Positions 35,471 through 42,804 of a stretch of DNA of 64,000 nucleotides are shown piece after piece; position 1 is the stretch's first letter, and each line of letters starts with the position of its first letter. The DNA comes from Candidatus Obscuribacterales bacterium. Lineage in GTDB: Bacteria > Cyanobacteriota > Vampirovibrionia > Obscuribacterales > Obscuribacteraceae. Made by a program: the position numbers and the translations under genes. The notes under the pieces are model-generated. The model was given only the letters and a program-made list of their open reading frames with translations, searched no databases and had not been told where the DNA came from. Location of the stretch: positions 248,001 to 312,000 of the forward strand of contig JAIEOQ010000003.1 in assembly GCA_019750335.1 (NCBI GenBank), in the 5' to 3' direction.

Positions 35471-36415
35471 ATGGCGAAGAAATCATTACTTTTAGCACTG
35501 AGTGGCTCACAGCAATCTTTGCAGGCAGCACAACTGTGCTGGAAATTAGCTGAGTTGACTAACTCGCGCGTTACGGCGCAGCACGTGATTGACACATTTG
35601 CAATTTCGCAGCTGCTCGGACATGAATTACCAGGATTTATTGGTACAGCGCCATATCTTGAAATTCGTGCCGACTTGTTTGAAAAAATGAAGGCTGTCGG
35701 TCAAGAGTTGGTAAAAGTCTATGATGAAAGAGCGGCTTTTCATTCATTTGAAAGCTCAAGTGTAATAGACAGCGGTGACCCGGTCCAAGAAATCTGTCGC
35801 CGTGCTAAAGAACATGATCTTGTAGTTATAGGGCATCAAACAATAGATAACGATCACTTGTCTAATGTCCGCCATCAATTTATACGCAACTCCGTTGCTG
35901 CCGGATTAGCCCATGAATGTCCGCGTCCGTTGCTTATCGTGCGCGAGTTGGCAGGACTTTGCAAAAAGGTCAAGCTGGTCATGTCTGCTGAGCATATAAA
36001 TCAATTATTGATAGATGATTGTATTCAAACGGCGAATCTTTTAGGAGCCAAAGTAGAGATTATTTGTCTGGCTGCCGATAATCATGAAGAACCAGCCAAG
36101 ATGCTGATCAAAGATTTGCAAAAGAGCAATCCTCTGCTTAATAACGTGAAAATTAGAGTTCATAATCTATGCAATGCTACCCATATTAAAGAGGCTTTGG
36201 CCTGGGACAAGGATGGTGAACACGCCGTGAATAATCGGGAGCTTCTAGTTATTCCAACCAGACAAATTGTCGGAAAAAGAATTACAGTTTTTGGTTCATC
36301 CCCATCCGACTTTATTAAACATGCTGGATTCTCAACAATATTATTGTGGCCAGAAGAACATTCCCAACCAATCTTTAAACAGGCGATAATAGGAATGTCC
36401 GCATATTCCAAATAA
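35471..36415 (+). CDS. Tandem universal stress protein, nucleotide motif poorly kept
   Basis: 314 residues with two UspA-like halves: 1-155 (KSLLLALSGSQQSLQAA to RPLLIVREL) and 165-300 (KVKLVMSAEHINQLL to STILLWPEE). The glycine loop is altered in the first half (VVIGHQTIDNDHLSN) and barely visible in the second, so ATP binding is doubtful. AGAGG sits 5 nt before the ATG. It is followed 9 nt later by an SDR-family gene, so the two form an operon. It probably belongs to the stress island together with the other USP genes. Confidence 0.85.
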   Translation: MAKKSLLLALSGSQQSLQAAQLCWKLAELTNSRVTAQHVIDTFAISQLLGHELPGFIGTAPYLEIRADLFEKMKAVGQELVKVYDERAAFHSFESSSVIDSGDPVQEICRRAKEHDLVVIGHQTIDNDHLSNVRHQFIRNSVAAGLAHECPRPLLIVRELAGLCKKVKLVMSAEHINQLLIDDCIQTANLLGAKVEIICLAADNHEEPAKMLIKDLQKSNPLLNNVKIRVHNLCNATHIKEALAWDKDGEHAVNNRELLVIPTRQIVGKRITVFGSSPSDFIKHAGFSTILLWPEEHSQPIFKQAIIGMSAYSK

Positions 36416-36424
36416 GGAACTGCC

Positions 36425-37894
36425 GTGTTAGAAAAGCCTATTCTTGTAACCGGTGCCACTGGTTATGTTGGTGCACGTCTTATCCCTCGCCTTTTAGAAA
36501 AGGGATATAAAGTAAGAGCGGCTTCTCGCTCTCTTGATAAGCTGAAAGACAGACCCTGGTCCCGACAATCTAACGTAGAACTGGTAGCACTTAATGCCAA
36601 AGAGCCCGAATCATTTATTGAAGCTGCACAAGGTTGTCACACTGCTTATTATCTAATTCATTCCATGAATCCGCGAGAAAAGGATTTTGCCGAAGCTGAT
36701 CGTACGGCTGCCTGCAACATGGTTATTGCTGCCGAACAAGCCGGTCTGCAACGAATCATTTATCTTGGCGGATTGGGTGAATTTGAGGATCAGCTAAGCA
36801 AGCATTTAAGGTCGCGGGCCGAAGTGGCAAATATTTTGCGTTCAGCAAAAGTACCGGTAACTGTTCTACGGGCGGCCATGATCATCGGATCAGGAAGCGC
36901 ATCCTTTGAGTGTTTGCGCTATTTGGTTGATAGACTGCCGCTAATGCTTACTCCTAGTTGGGTCAGTACGCCGTCACAACCGATTGCGATTCGGGATGTT
37001 TTGTATTATCTTGTCGGCTGCTTGGAGCATGATGAACTTAAAGGACAGATCTTAGATATTGGCGGTCCTGAGGTAATTACATATAGACAATTGATGGACG
37101 TTTATGCGGAAGAGGCTGGTTTGCCTAAGCGTTTGATTATTCCAGTCCCGGTTTTTTCACCCAAATTAAGCTCTTACTGGATCCATTTGGTTACGCCGGT
37201 GCCGGCATTTATTGCTCAACCTCTGGCTGAAGGACTTCGTAATCCGGCTTTATGCCAAAATGACAAAATCAAGACTATTTTGCCGCGCGAGCTTTTGACC
37301 TGTCGGGAAGCGATAAGGCTTGCTTTACAACAGTTGAAACAGCAGACAGTGGAAAGTCATTGGACCGATGCTGGAATTGCACAAGTGGCTGAATGGTCTC
37401 AACCTTACGACGTTGCCTGGTCCGGGGGAACGATATATGAAGATCGGCGCAGCTTGATTGTCGCTGCAACGCCTGAGCAAATTTGGCAAACTGTGGTCAC
37501 CATCGGTGGACAAAACGGATGGTATTACGCAAATTGGCTTTGGCGGCTGCGCGGATTTATTGATAGGTTGTTTGGTGGTGTCGGGCTTCGACGTGGACGG
37601 CGTCATTCGTCAGGGCTTCAGCTGGGAGATGCTTTGGATTTTTGGCGTGTTGCCTTGATCCAGCCGGAACAGCAGCTATTGCTTAAAGCTGAAATGAAAC
37701 TTCCTGGGGAGGCATATCTCGGGTTTCAAATTCAGGCGGTTAATAATGGGCAGACAAAAATCGAACAAATAGCTCGTTTTGTACCATCGGGTTTATTGGG
37801 GATCTTGTATTGGAAGATGCTGATACCGTTACATACAGTGCTCTTTGGTGGCATGATCAATGCGATCGCTGCGAAAAGCATCCTGAATAAATAA
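36425..37894 (+). CDS. SDR-family epimerase fused to DUF2867 domain
   Basis: 489 residues. Residues 1-300 form an extended SDR Rossmann domain with VTGATGYVGARLIPRL as the NAD(P) site and a YLIHSM block near 76; the catalytic Tyr-x-x-x-Lys is not evident, as in atypical SDRs. Residues about 330-485 form a DUF2867 domain (WSGGTIYEDRRSLIVAATPEQIW, positions about 340-362, and GGQNGWYYANWLWRLRG). This fusion is a recognised family, of unknown substrate. The GTG start has AAGGA 7 nt upstream and lies 9 nt after the tandem USP gene. It ends at the membrane-like tail GLLGILYWKMLIPLHTVLFGG. Confidence 0.9.
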   Translation: MLEKPILVTGATGYVGARLIPRLLEKGYKVRAASRSLDKLKDRPWSRQSNVELVALNAKEPESFIEAAQGCHTAYYLIHSMNPREKDFAEADRTAACNMVIAAEQAGLQRIIYLGGLGEFEDQLSKHLRSRAEVANILRSAKVPVTVLRAAMIIGSGSASFECLRYLVDRLPLMLTPSWVSTPSQPIAIRDVLYYLVGCLEHDELKGQILDIGGPEVITYRQLMDVYAEEAGLPKRLIIPVPVFSPKLSSYWIHLVTPVPAFIAQPLAEGLRNPALCQNDKIKTILPRELLTCREAIRLALQQLKQQTVESHWTDAGIAQVAEWSQPYDVAWSGGTIYEDRRSLIVAATPEQIWQTVVTIGGQNGWYYANWLWRLRGFIDRLFGGVGLRRGRRHSSGLQLGDALDFWRVALIQPEQQLLLKAEMKLPGEAYLGFQIQAVNNGQTKIEQIARFVPSGLLGILYWKMLIPLHTVLFGGMINAIAAKSILNK

Positions 37895-37987
37895 GGGTCG
37901 AATATAATTCGCCGGGTATCAACATCACTATCCGGAACACGTTAGTCCCTTGGTATGTACCGAACGAAAGCCGGCATGCAATCTGAT

Positions 37988-38425
37988 TCACCATACCCAA
38001 GGATACAGAGCTGTTTTTTGCTGTCTGTAAATTTTAAGCTCTGCCAGTAATTCTTTTGTCAAAAACTTGCTTTGCAACGCTTTCAGTTGACGCCAGAAAT
38101 TGGACTTAATCTTAAAACTTACAACACCAATTGTGATCAAAGGTATTTCGGTGAGCCATCCTAAGGAGATAAGCCTGCTGGCATCCGTATCTTGGTTCAG
38201 CAGGGTCAAATCGTTGTTGTTTTCCTCTAAAAGGTGCGCTACTAAGAGTTGAGCCTGTTGCGGTAAGGCATCCAGGTCAGATGTTGTTAGATCCGGTTCT
38301 GATTTCATATACCAATAATCCTCGTTTGCGGCATGTGGAGGATTTATGATGCCCTGATTCAGTTTTGATTTGAGATGTCTGTTCGGAGAAATCCAATAAT
38401 GCCGAACATACCTTAAGTATGGCAC
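37988..38425 (-). CDS. Uncharacterised protein, superinfection-exclusion-B-like C-terminal region
   Basis: 145 residues. The C-terminal 100 residues (LDALPQQAQLLVAHLLEENN, then LISLGWLTEIPLITIGVVSFKI) resemble the cytoplasmic domain of superinfection exclusion protein B: a helical start, then a short winged fold. The membrane segments of that family are missing, so the match is weak and the function unproved. The start at 38425 is uncertain; the ATG at 38308 (MKSEPDL) has AGGA about 11 nt upstream and would leave only this domain. It is divergent from the MarR gene and lies in a gap of few other features. Confidence 0.5.
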   Translation of the reverse strand: MPYLRYVRHYWISPNRHLKSKLNQGIINPPHAANEDYWYMKSEPDLTTSDLDALPQQAQLLVAHLLEENNNDLTLLNQDTDASRLISLGWLTEIPLITIGVVSFKIKSNFWRQLKALQSKFLTKELLAELKIYRQQKTALYPWVW

Positions 38426-38464
38426 ATTCTCTGGTTTAATGCCCGTTTAAAAAATAGTCATGCA

Positions 38465-38493
38465 TTGACAATAGTTGCATATGCAACTATCAT
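38465..38493 (+). promoter_or_regulatory. Consensus promoter with a 20-bp perfect palindrome as spacer
   Basis: TTGACA (38465-38470), a 17-bp spacer and TATCAT (38488-38493). The palindrome ATAGTTGCATATGCAACTAT (38471-38490) fills the spacer and enters the -10 box. The ATG of the MarR gene is at 38502, only 8 nt after the -10 box, so transcription should begin about at the start codon and the mRNA may be leaderless. The palindrome is a good operator for the MarR dimer. Confidence 0.8.
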
Positions 38494-38501
38494 GATTTCC
38501 T

Positions 38502-38972
38502 ATGAGCAAAACACCGCCCAGCGATCTAGAAGATCATCTCGGTTACCACTTGCGTTGTCTTTCTAATTTCGTATCGCAGAGTTTTGCGATGAAGTTAGCT
38601 GCGGAAGATGTATCCGTAGCGCAGTGGGTGGTGATGCGTGTGTTATATAACCAGCAAGATATAAGCCTAAATGAAGCAGCAGAAGCGGTCGGTGTCGATA
38701 ACAGTTCGTTATCGCGCATGATTGAACGCCTTGTGCAAAAGGATCTTGTCAATCGTAAAGAAGGCAAGAATCGCCGGTCTATAAGCTTAACGTTGACCGC
38801 TGCCGGCAAAAAATTGGTACCGAAACTGGCGAAACTGGCTGATGAAAATGACAAAGCCTTTTTTGGCTCGCTCACAGTTACACAAAAAAATGATTTACTT
38901 AAAATCGTTCAGCAATTGCTCAAAGCAAACGGCTGGAATGTTTCAACTCATGGAAAAAATCGATTGGAATAA
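38502..38972 (+). CDS. MarR-family transcriptional regulator
   Basis: 156 residues, typical MarR fold. The winged HTH is seen in DISLNEAAEAVGVDNSSLSRMIERLVQKDLVNRKEG (positions about 48-83, key residues Ser-Ser-Leu-Ser-Arg-x-Ile-x-Arg-Leu), followed by wing RRSISLTLTAAGKKL. There is no Shine-Dalgarno site before the ATG, in keeping with a leaderless transcript. The palindrome in its promoter suggests it represses itself and the following DUF1398 gene, 10 nt downstream. The inducing ligand is unknown. Confidence 0.92.
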   Translation: MSKTPPSDLEDHLGYHLRCLSNFVSQSFAMKLAAEDVSVAQWVVMRVLYNQQDISLNEAAEAVGVDNSSLSRMIERLVQKDLVNRKEGKNRRSISLTLTAAGKKLVPKLAKLADENDKAFFGSLTVTQKNDLLKIVQQLLKANGWNVSTHGKNRLE

Positions 38973-38982
38973 TGGAGAGTTT

Positions 38983-39375
38983 ATGAATATCGCTGTCATC
39001 AAAGAATGTACAGATTTATCCTTGGCTGGCAAAATCACTTTTCCTGAAGTGGTGAAAAAGCTGAGCGATATAGGCACTGAACGCTACACCGTAGACTTGG
39101 TAGGTAAATGCAAATATAGTTACGGGCTGAATGACGAAGTTCACAATGAAACCTTGACGTTTGAAGGTCCGCAAATCGCAAAAGTTTTTGATACTCAATC
39201 TGTGAAAGACACTATTGCCGATATTCAGCAAGGAAAAATCAGCTATGTAGAATTTTTGCATCGCATTATGGAAGCCGGATGCAGTCATTATGAGGTATTT
39301 ATTCGCGGCAAGCAGGCTATTTATTTTGGTCGTGATGGCAGCCAGCATGTCGAGAGATTTCTGCAAAATAAATAG
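38983..39375 (+). CDS. DUF1398 family protein
   Basis: 130 residues starting at the ATG at 38983, with GGAG 5 nt upstream. The sequence (KITFPEVVKKLSDIGTERYTVDL, positions about 17-39, and LHRIMEAGCSHYEVFIRGKQAIYFGRDG, positions about 92-119) matches the DUF1398 family, of unknown function. Members are small soluble proteins, often single genes near regulators. It is co-transcribed with MarR (10-nt gap), so it is probably the regulator's target. No catalytic motif visible. Confidence 0.85.
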   Translation: MNIAVIKECTDLSLAGKITFPEVVKKLSDIGTERYTVDLVGKCKYSYGLNDEVHNETLTFEGPQIAKVFDTQSVKDTIADIQQGKISYVEFLHRIMEAGCSHYEVFIRGKQAIYFGRDGSQHVERFLQNK

Positions 39376-39410
39376 TCTAAGCTTCATCTTTCTAAGAGCT
39401 AAATATACCC

Positions 39411-39662
39411 ATGAAAAAAAGCAATCAAAAAGCACTGTCGAAAGATCAGCAAGAAGAATTGCTCCAAGTTCTAAAAATTCGTTTTGAGAAAAATATGAAG
39501 CGCCATGATGATCTCGAGTGGGCAAAACATAAATATAGAGAGCTGCAAAAGCTTGGTGGCGCTCTTTTTTGTGATCGTCGATATGACACCGTTTTTCTGT
39601 ATCACAACGGTGCAGAATCTTACTATGCTGCCAGAGGCTTCCGCGGTTTGTTAAAGGTATAA
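39411..39662 (+). CDS. Internally shortened DUF4256 protein
   Basis: 83 residues. The N-terminal half (LSKDQQEELLQVLKIRFEKN, LEWAKHKYREL) and the C-terminal half (GGALFCDRRYDTVF, YHNGAESYYAARGFRG) correspond, from memory, to the first 40 and last 45 residues of DUF4256 proteins, which are about 185 long. Roughly 100 residues between them are absent and the join is in frame. It may be a deletion remnant that is still expressed. It lies 35 nt after the DUF1398 gene and 2 nt before a GAF-domain gene, in the same direction. Confidence 0.7.
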   Translation: MKKSNQKALSKDQQEELLQVLKIRFEKNMKRHDDLEWAKHKYRELQKLGGALFCDRRYDTVFLYHNGAESYYAARGFRGLLKV

Positions 39663-39664
39663 GA

Positions 39665-40138
39665 ATGAACAGAGACGAAATTAAAGCTGAAGTGAGGCGC
39701 TTGTCTTCGATGCGGGCACCTGACCTTCTGGAGCAAACGGTCAAGCTGATGTACGAAAATCTTCTTGGTTGGAATTGGGTAGGAATTTATTTGCTTGGCA
39801 AAAACGAGCTCCATCTCGGTCCGAGCAGAGGTAAGCCAACTGAACATACAAAAATTGCCGTAGGTGTCGGTGTTTGCGGATCTGCCGTAATGGAGAATCG
39901 AAACATTGTTGTCGATGATGTCACTAAGCGTGAAAATTATTTGGCGTGCACTTTAGAAACAAAATCAGAGCTAGTTGTGCTCATTCGCCATCAAAGTGAA
40001 ATAGTTGGACAGTTTGATATAGACAGTGACCAGCTGGCTACCTTTAATCGCGATGATGAGCTGTTCCTGGAAGAACTTGCTCCTTTTGTTAGCGGCGCAT
40101 GCAAGATGGAGTGCTACCGAATTAAGAATGAGGCTTAA
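39665..40138 (+). CDS. GAF-domain protein, fRMsr-like
   Basis: 157 residues forming one GAF domain like free-methionine-(R)-sulphoxide reductase: WNWVGIYLLGKNELHLGP, GVCGSAVMENRNIVVDDV, ENYLACTLETKSELVVLI and GQFDIDSDQLATF. The family enzymes use three Cys; here the two in GVCGSA and LACTLE are kept, but the first (normally just before the IPFGRGVCG run) is His, so the redox cycle may differ. It begins 2 nt after the shortened DUF4256 gene and its 3' end overlaps the convergent gene by 17 nt. Reductase activity is plausible, not certain. Confidence 0.78.
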   Translation: MNRDEIKAEVRRLSSMRAPDLLEQTVKLMYENLLGWNWVGIYLLGKNELHLGPSRGKPTEHTKIAVGVGVCGSAVMENRNIVVDDVTKRENYLACTLETKSELVVLIRHQSEIVGQFDIDSDQLATFNRDDELFLEELAPFVSGACKMECYRIKNEA

Positions 40139-40964
40139 GCTTGGTTTTGGATTTGGTACCCATCTCCAGTAACAGCCAACTGCCGAAAAGCATGCAGATT
40201 AGCATAGAAAATGCGGCAAAGGTGCGCAGAAGCGTGGCCACAGTTGTGTCTAGATTTAGCATATGCATAGAGCTGAGCAAATAATTCCAGTCGTGAATCG
40301 GCTCTTCACCACCGGCAAATGGAGACACTAAGGGCAGCTCCATCGCTCTGGCGTCAGCTGCATATGTGGCGACGTCGAATAAGTTGATTGCCAGCCAGCC
40401 CCAGGCAAAAGCAATGGCAAAATAATCTCTCTGCCTAAAAAACATCACCATGGAAATGACAGGCACTAGACACTGTAAAAGTGATCCTCCGGCTATCGAC
40501 ATAAATTCACCGAAGGGATTAAAAACCATGTGTCCCATTTCGTGGATTCCCAGATCCAACCCTTTGAAAATGCTTTGATACATCGGATCTTGCAAGCTAG
40601 AGATACATATCTGTACCATCCAAAGCAGAAGTAAAAGTCGCGGCAGCCAGTATCTTCCCTGGCACCATTTGTGCATGTCTTCTATGACAGATGCGAAAAT
40701 ATCTTTTAGCTCGTCAGGAATTACAGATTGCCGGTTGTGATTAATATGCTGAGATTTTTTGCTTGGTAATCCATGTTTTTTGCGAATCGCTTCTGCTCTA
40801 GCTTCGATATTAACCGCTTCAAGTAGCCGGCTACCATCTTGTCTAAGCAAGCGAGCGTAATCATCCAATTTGTCAGCTAAATGCGGATTGTCTGAACCTA
40901 ATAAGGATTCTGCCTCACGCAGTGAGAGTTCGGCTTGTTCTAGTGGATTGCTTGTGTCGGTCAT
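40122..40964 (-). CDS. Membrane protein with HExxH metalloprotease-like motif
   Basis: 280 residues. The first 70 are soluble and TPR-like (LREAESLLGSDNPHLADKLDDYARLL). About five hydrophobic helices follow. Between the first two is GIHEMGHMVFNPFGEF, an HExxH zinc motif (HEMGH) at the membrane surface, and further on ATYAADARAMELPLV offers acidic residues that could complete the site. This arrangement recalls site-2-type (M50) membrane proteases, but I cannot assign a family with certainty. The 3' end overlaps the GAF gene by 17 nt (convergent). Confidence 0.7.
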   Translation of the reverse strand: MTDTSNPLEQAELSLREAESLLGSDNPHLADKLDDYARLLRQDGSRLLEAVNIEARAEAIRKKHGLPSKKSQHINHNRQSVIPDELKDIFASVIEDMHKWCQGRYWLPRLLLLLWMVQICISSLQDPMYQSIFKGLDLGIHEMGHMVFNPFGEFMSIAGGSLLQCLVPVISMVMFFRQRDYFAIAFAWGWLAINLFDVATYAADARAMELPLVSPFAGGEEPIHDWNYLLSSMHMLNLDTTVATLLRTFAAFSMLICMLFGSWLLLEMGTKSKTKLKPHS

Positions 40965-41027
40965 GAATTCCGTATTGGCAATTGAGTTCTAATTTATTAT
41001 TCCATAACGGTACCAAAATGCCGTAGT

Positions 41028-41095
41028 TGCGGTGAATAGTATTGCTAATCTCCGCATAAAATGCGGTGAATAGTATTGCTAATCTCCGCATAAAA
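41028..41095. repeat. Perfect 34-bp tandem duplication upstream of the Fic gene
   Basis: Copy 1 is 41028-41061 and copy 2 is 41062-41095, identical. Each begins TGCGG and ends with AATCTCCGCATAAAA, the same half-sites that form the palindrome at 41102-41126. The duplication thus adds extra operator half-sites upstream of the promoter. Confidence 0.9.
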
Positions 41096-41126
41096 GAGTA
41101 TAATCTCCGCATAATTTGCGGAGATT
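41076..41126 (+). promoter_or_regulatory. Fic gene promoter and 25-bp operator palindrome
   Basis: TTGCTA (41076-41081), 17 bp, then a perfect TATAAT (41099-41104). Overlapping the -10 box is the palindrome AATCTCCGCA-TAATT-TGCGGAGATT (41102-41126) with perfect 10-bp arms. Its right arm contains GGAG, which is also the ribosome-binding site for the GTG start at 41131. A bound repressor would cover the -10 box, the transcription start and this region. Confidence 0.75.
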
Positions 41127-41130
41127 AATT

Positions 41131-42243
41131 GTGGTTACTTACGTACACCAACAAAAAAATTGGCCTGAATTCAAATGGGACCATCAGTCTCTTGAGGCAT
41201 CTTTAGCCAAAGTCCGCCATAATCAAGGTCGATTAATCGGACGCATGGAAGGAATGGGATTCCGTTTCAAAGAAGAAGCCATATTTCGCACCTTAGCAGA
41301 AGATGTACTGAAAACGAGTGAGATTGAAGGAGAAATTCTCGATCCGGAGCAAGTCAGATCTTCGTTAGCAAAAAGATTGGGAATTAAAATAGCCGGACTG
41401 AAGCAGGTAGATCGTGCTGTAGACGGTATTGTGGAAATGACGCTTGATGCGACAAAAAATTTCGATAAACCATTGACCGCCCAAAGATTATTCGGTTGGC
41501 ATGCTGCCTTATTTCCGACCGGCTGGAGTGGTATGTCTGAAATAAAAGTTGGTGCCTGGCGAGATGATCGTTCCGGACCGATGCAAGTTGTATCTGGTCC
41601 GATTGGGCGTGAACGGATACATTATGAAGCTCCGGAAGCAGCCCGACTTAAAAAAGAGATGACTGCATTTTTGAAATGGTTTGAATCAGATTCAAATGTG
41701 GATCCTGTCATCAGAGCCGGAATAGCACATCTTTGGTTTGTCACTATTCACCCTTTCGAAGATGGAAACGGGCGGATCGCTCGAGCTATTACCGATATGA
41801 TGTTGGCGCGCTCCGAGCAAATACCGGATCGCTTCTATAGTATGTCGACGCAAATTAGGCAAGAGCGAAATGCATATTACGACATGCTCGAGCAAGCACA
41901 GAAAAGCAATATGAACATTACGCCATGGCTTGGATGGTTTCTTGCTTGCTTGGATCGTGCTATCGATGGAGCGGAATCAAATCTTGCTCTTGTTTTACGT
42001 AAGGCACGGTTCTGGGAATCATTGGCGAAGATCACAATCAATGAGCGTCAACGCCTGATTCTCAATCGTATGCTTGATGGTTTTGAAGGCAAGCTTACTT
42101 CTTCAAAATGGGCTAAGCTTGCCAAATGTTCACAGGATAGCGCACTAAGGGATATCAGTGATCTTGTAGAGCGAGGTATTCTTGTGAAAGATTCCTCCGG
42201 TGGTCGCAGCACTAGTTATTCAATAAGCAATCAAGTTTTTTAG
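41131..42243 (+). CDS. Fic-domain protein (DUF4172-Fic-wHTH)
   Basis: 370 residues. N-terminal DUF4172 (about 1-100) holds the inhibitory helix TSEIEGE, of the [ST]xxxE[GN] type that blocks the Fic active site. The Fic motif HPFEDGNGRIAR is complete (about residues 207-218), so AMP transfer to a target hydroxyl is expected. The C-terminal 75 residues are a winged helix (WAKLAKCSQDSALRDISDLVERGILV). The GTG at 41131 is preferred over the TTG at 41116: GGAG lies 7 nt before it. A protein with its own wHTH behind a palindromic promoter may well regulate itself. Confidence 0.9.
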   Translation: MVTYVHQQKNWPEFKWDHQSLEASLAKVRHNQGRLIGRMEGMGFRFKEEAIFRTLAEDVLKTSEIEGEILDPEQVRSSLAKRLGIKIAGLKQVDRAVDGIVEMTLDATKNFDKPLTAQRLFGWHAALFPTGWSGMSEIKVGAWRDDRSGPMQVVSGPIGRERIHYEAPEAARLKKEMTAFLKWFESDSNVDPVIRAGIAHLWFVTIHPFEDGNGRIARAITDMMLARSEQIPDRFYSMSTQIRQERNAYYDMLEQAQKSNMNITPWLGWFLACLDRAIDGAESNLALVLRKARFWESLAKITINERQRLILNRMLDGFEGKLTSSKWAKLAKCSQDSALRDISDLVERGILVKDSSGGRSTSYSISNQVF

Positions 42244-42264
42244 CGGCAACTTTAGTTGTCGCTA
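42241..42264. terminator. Hairpin joining the stops of the convergent Fic and ATL genes
   Basis: TAGCGGCAAC-TTTA-GTTGTCGCTA: 10-bp stem with one G-T pair and a 4-nt loop. It starts at the Fic stop codon and covers the stop codon of the alkyltransferase-like gene. No T-run follows on either strand, so termination is only suggested. Confidence 0.4.
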
Positions 42265-42614
42265 ACACCGCTTAGCCAGAGATATTTTTTTAAATCCATC
42301 TTGCCCTGATCATCGAAAATAATACCTTCCGCTTCCAATAACTGTTTTTGCAAGTCGGGCGGAATGCCGGCAATTTTGTGAGTGCTTGTTCCGCCTTGCG
42401 CGTTTACTACCCTTTGCCAGGGGACGGTGCGCATATCGTAAGTATTTTTTGCTTTAGATTTAGGCTTGGCACTACCAAGCGCTTTCAGCGCCCAACCAAC
42501 GCCCTGAGCGCTCATTCGTCCACCAATCATGTGTGAAATCAGCCCATAAGTCAGAACTTGTCCTTTTGGGATGCTCTGAACGATTTTGTAGATCTCGTTA
42601 TAAATGTGAGACAT
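42252..42614 (-). CDS. Alkyltransferase-like protein (ATL, MGMT homologue)
   Basis: 120 residues. Matches the DNA-binding domain of O6-methylguanine-DNA methyltransferase: IPKGQVLTYGLISHMIG with HTH, then VPWQRVVNAQGG where the active-site PCHR is replaced by PWQR. The catalytic Cys is therefore Trp, the defining change in ATL proteins, which bind alkylated bases and flag them for nucleotide-excision repair rather than repairing them. An unusual basic insert SAKPKSKAKNTYDMR (about 47-61) precedes that motif. Convergent with the Fic gene. Confidence 0.9.
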   Translation of the reverse strand: MSHIYNEIYKIVQSIPKGQVLTYGLISHMIGGRMSAQGVGWALKALGSAKPKSKAKNTYDMRTVPWQRVVNAQGGTSTHKIAGIPPDLQKQLLEAEGIIFDDQGKMDLKKYLWLSGVSDN

Positions 42615-42692
42615 GGTTGGCTCTATTTATTGGTGACCAGTTTGGACTTTTGAAGGATATTCTATCGTCCGACCATGCTTGGCATTCTCCTC

Positions 42693-42721
42693 TTGACATT
42701 ATTGGATTTAGTTAATATTAT
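42693..42721 (+). promoter_or_regulatory. Near-consensus sigma-70 promoter
   Basis: TTGACA (42693-42698), 17-bp spacer and TATTAT (42716-42721). Transcription should begin about 42729, giving a leader of some 75 nt before the gene at 42805. Confidence 0.7.
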
Positions 42722-42804
42722 CGTCGTCTGGCTCCTTTGATTTTGGGCCCTTCAGATACCGCGTCATTTTTTATTGGTATTACAACTGCGAGGGTCAAAT
42801 AAGT

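Noticed and set aside
41028..41095. Tandem 34-bp repeat as a CRISPR start
   Set aside because: The two copies touch with no spacer between them, and no cas gene is nearby. The content fits operator half-sites.
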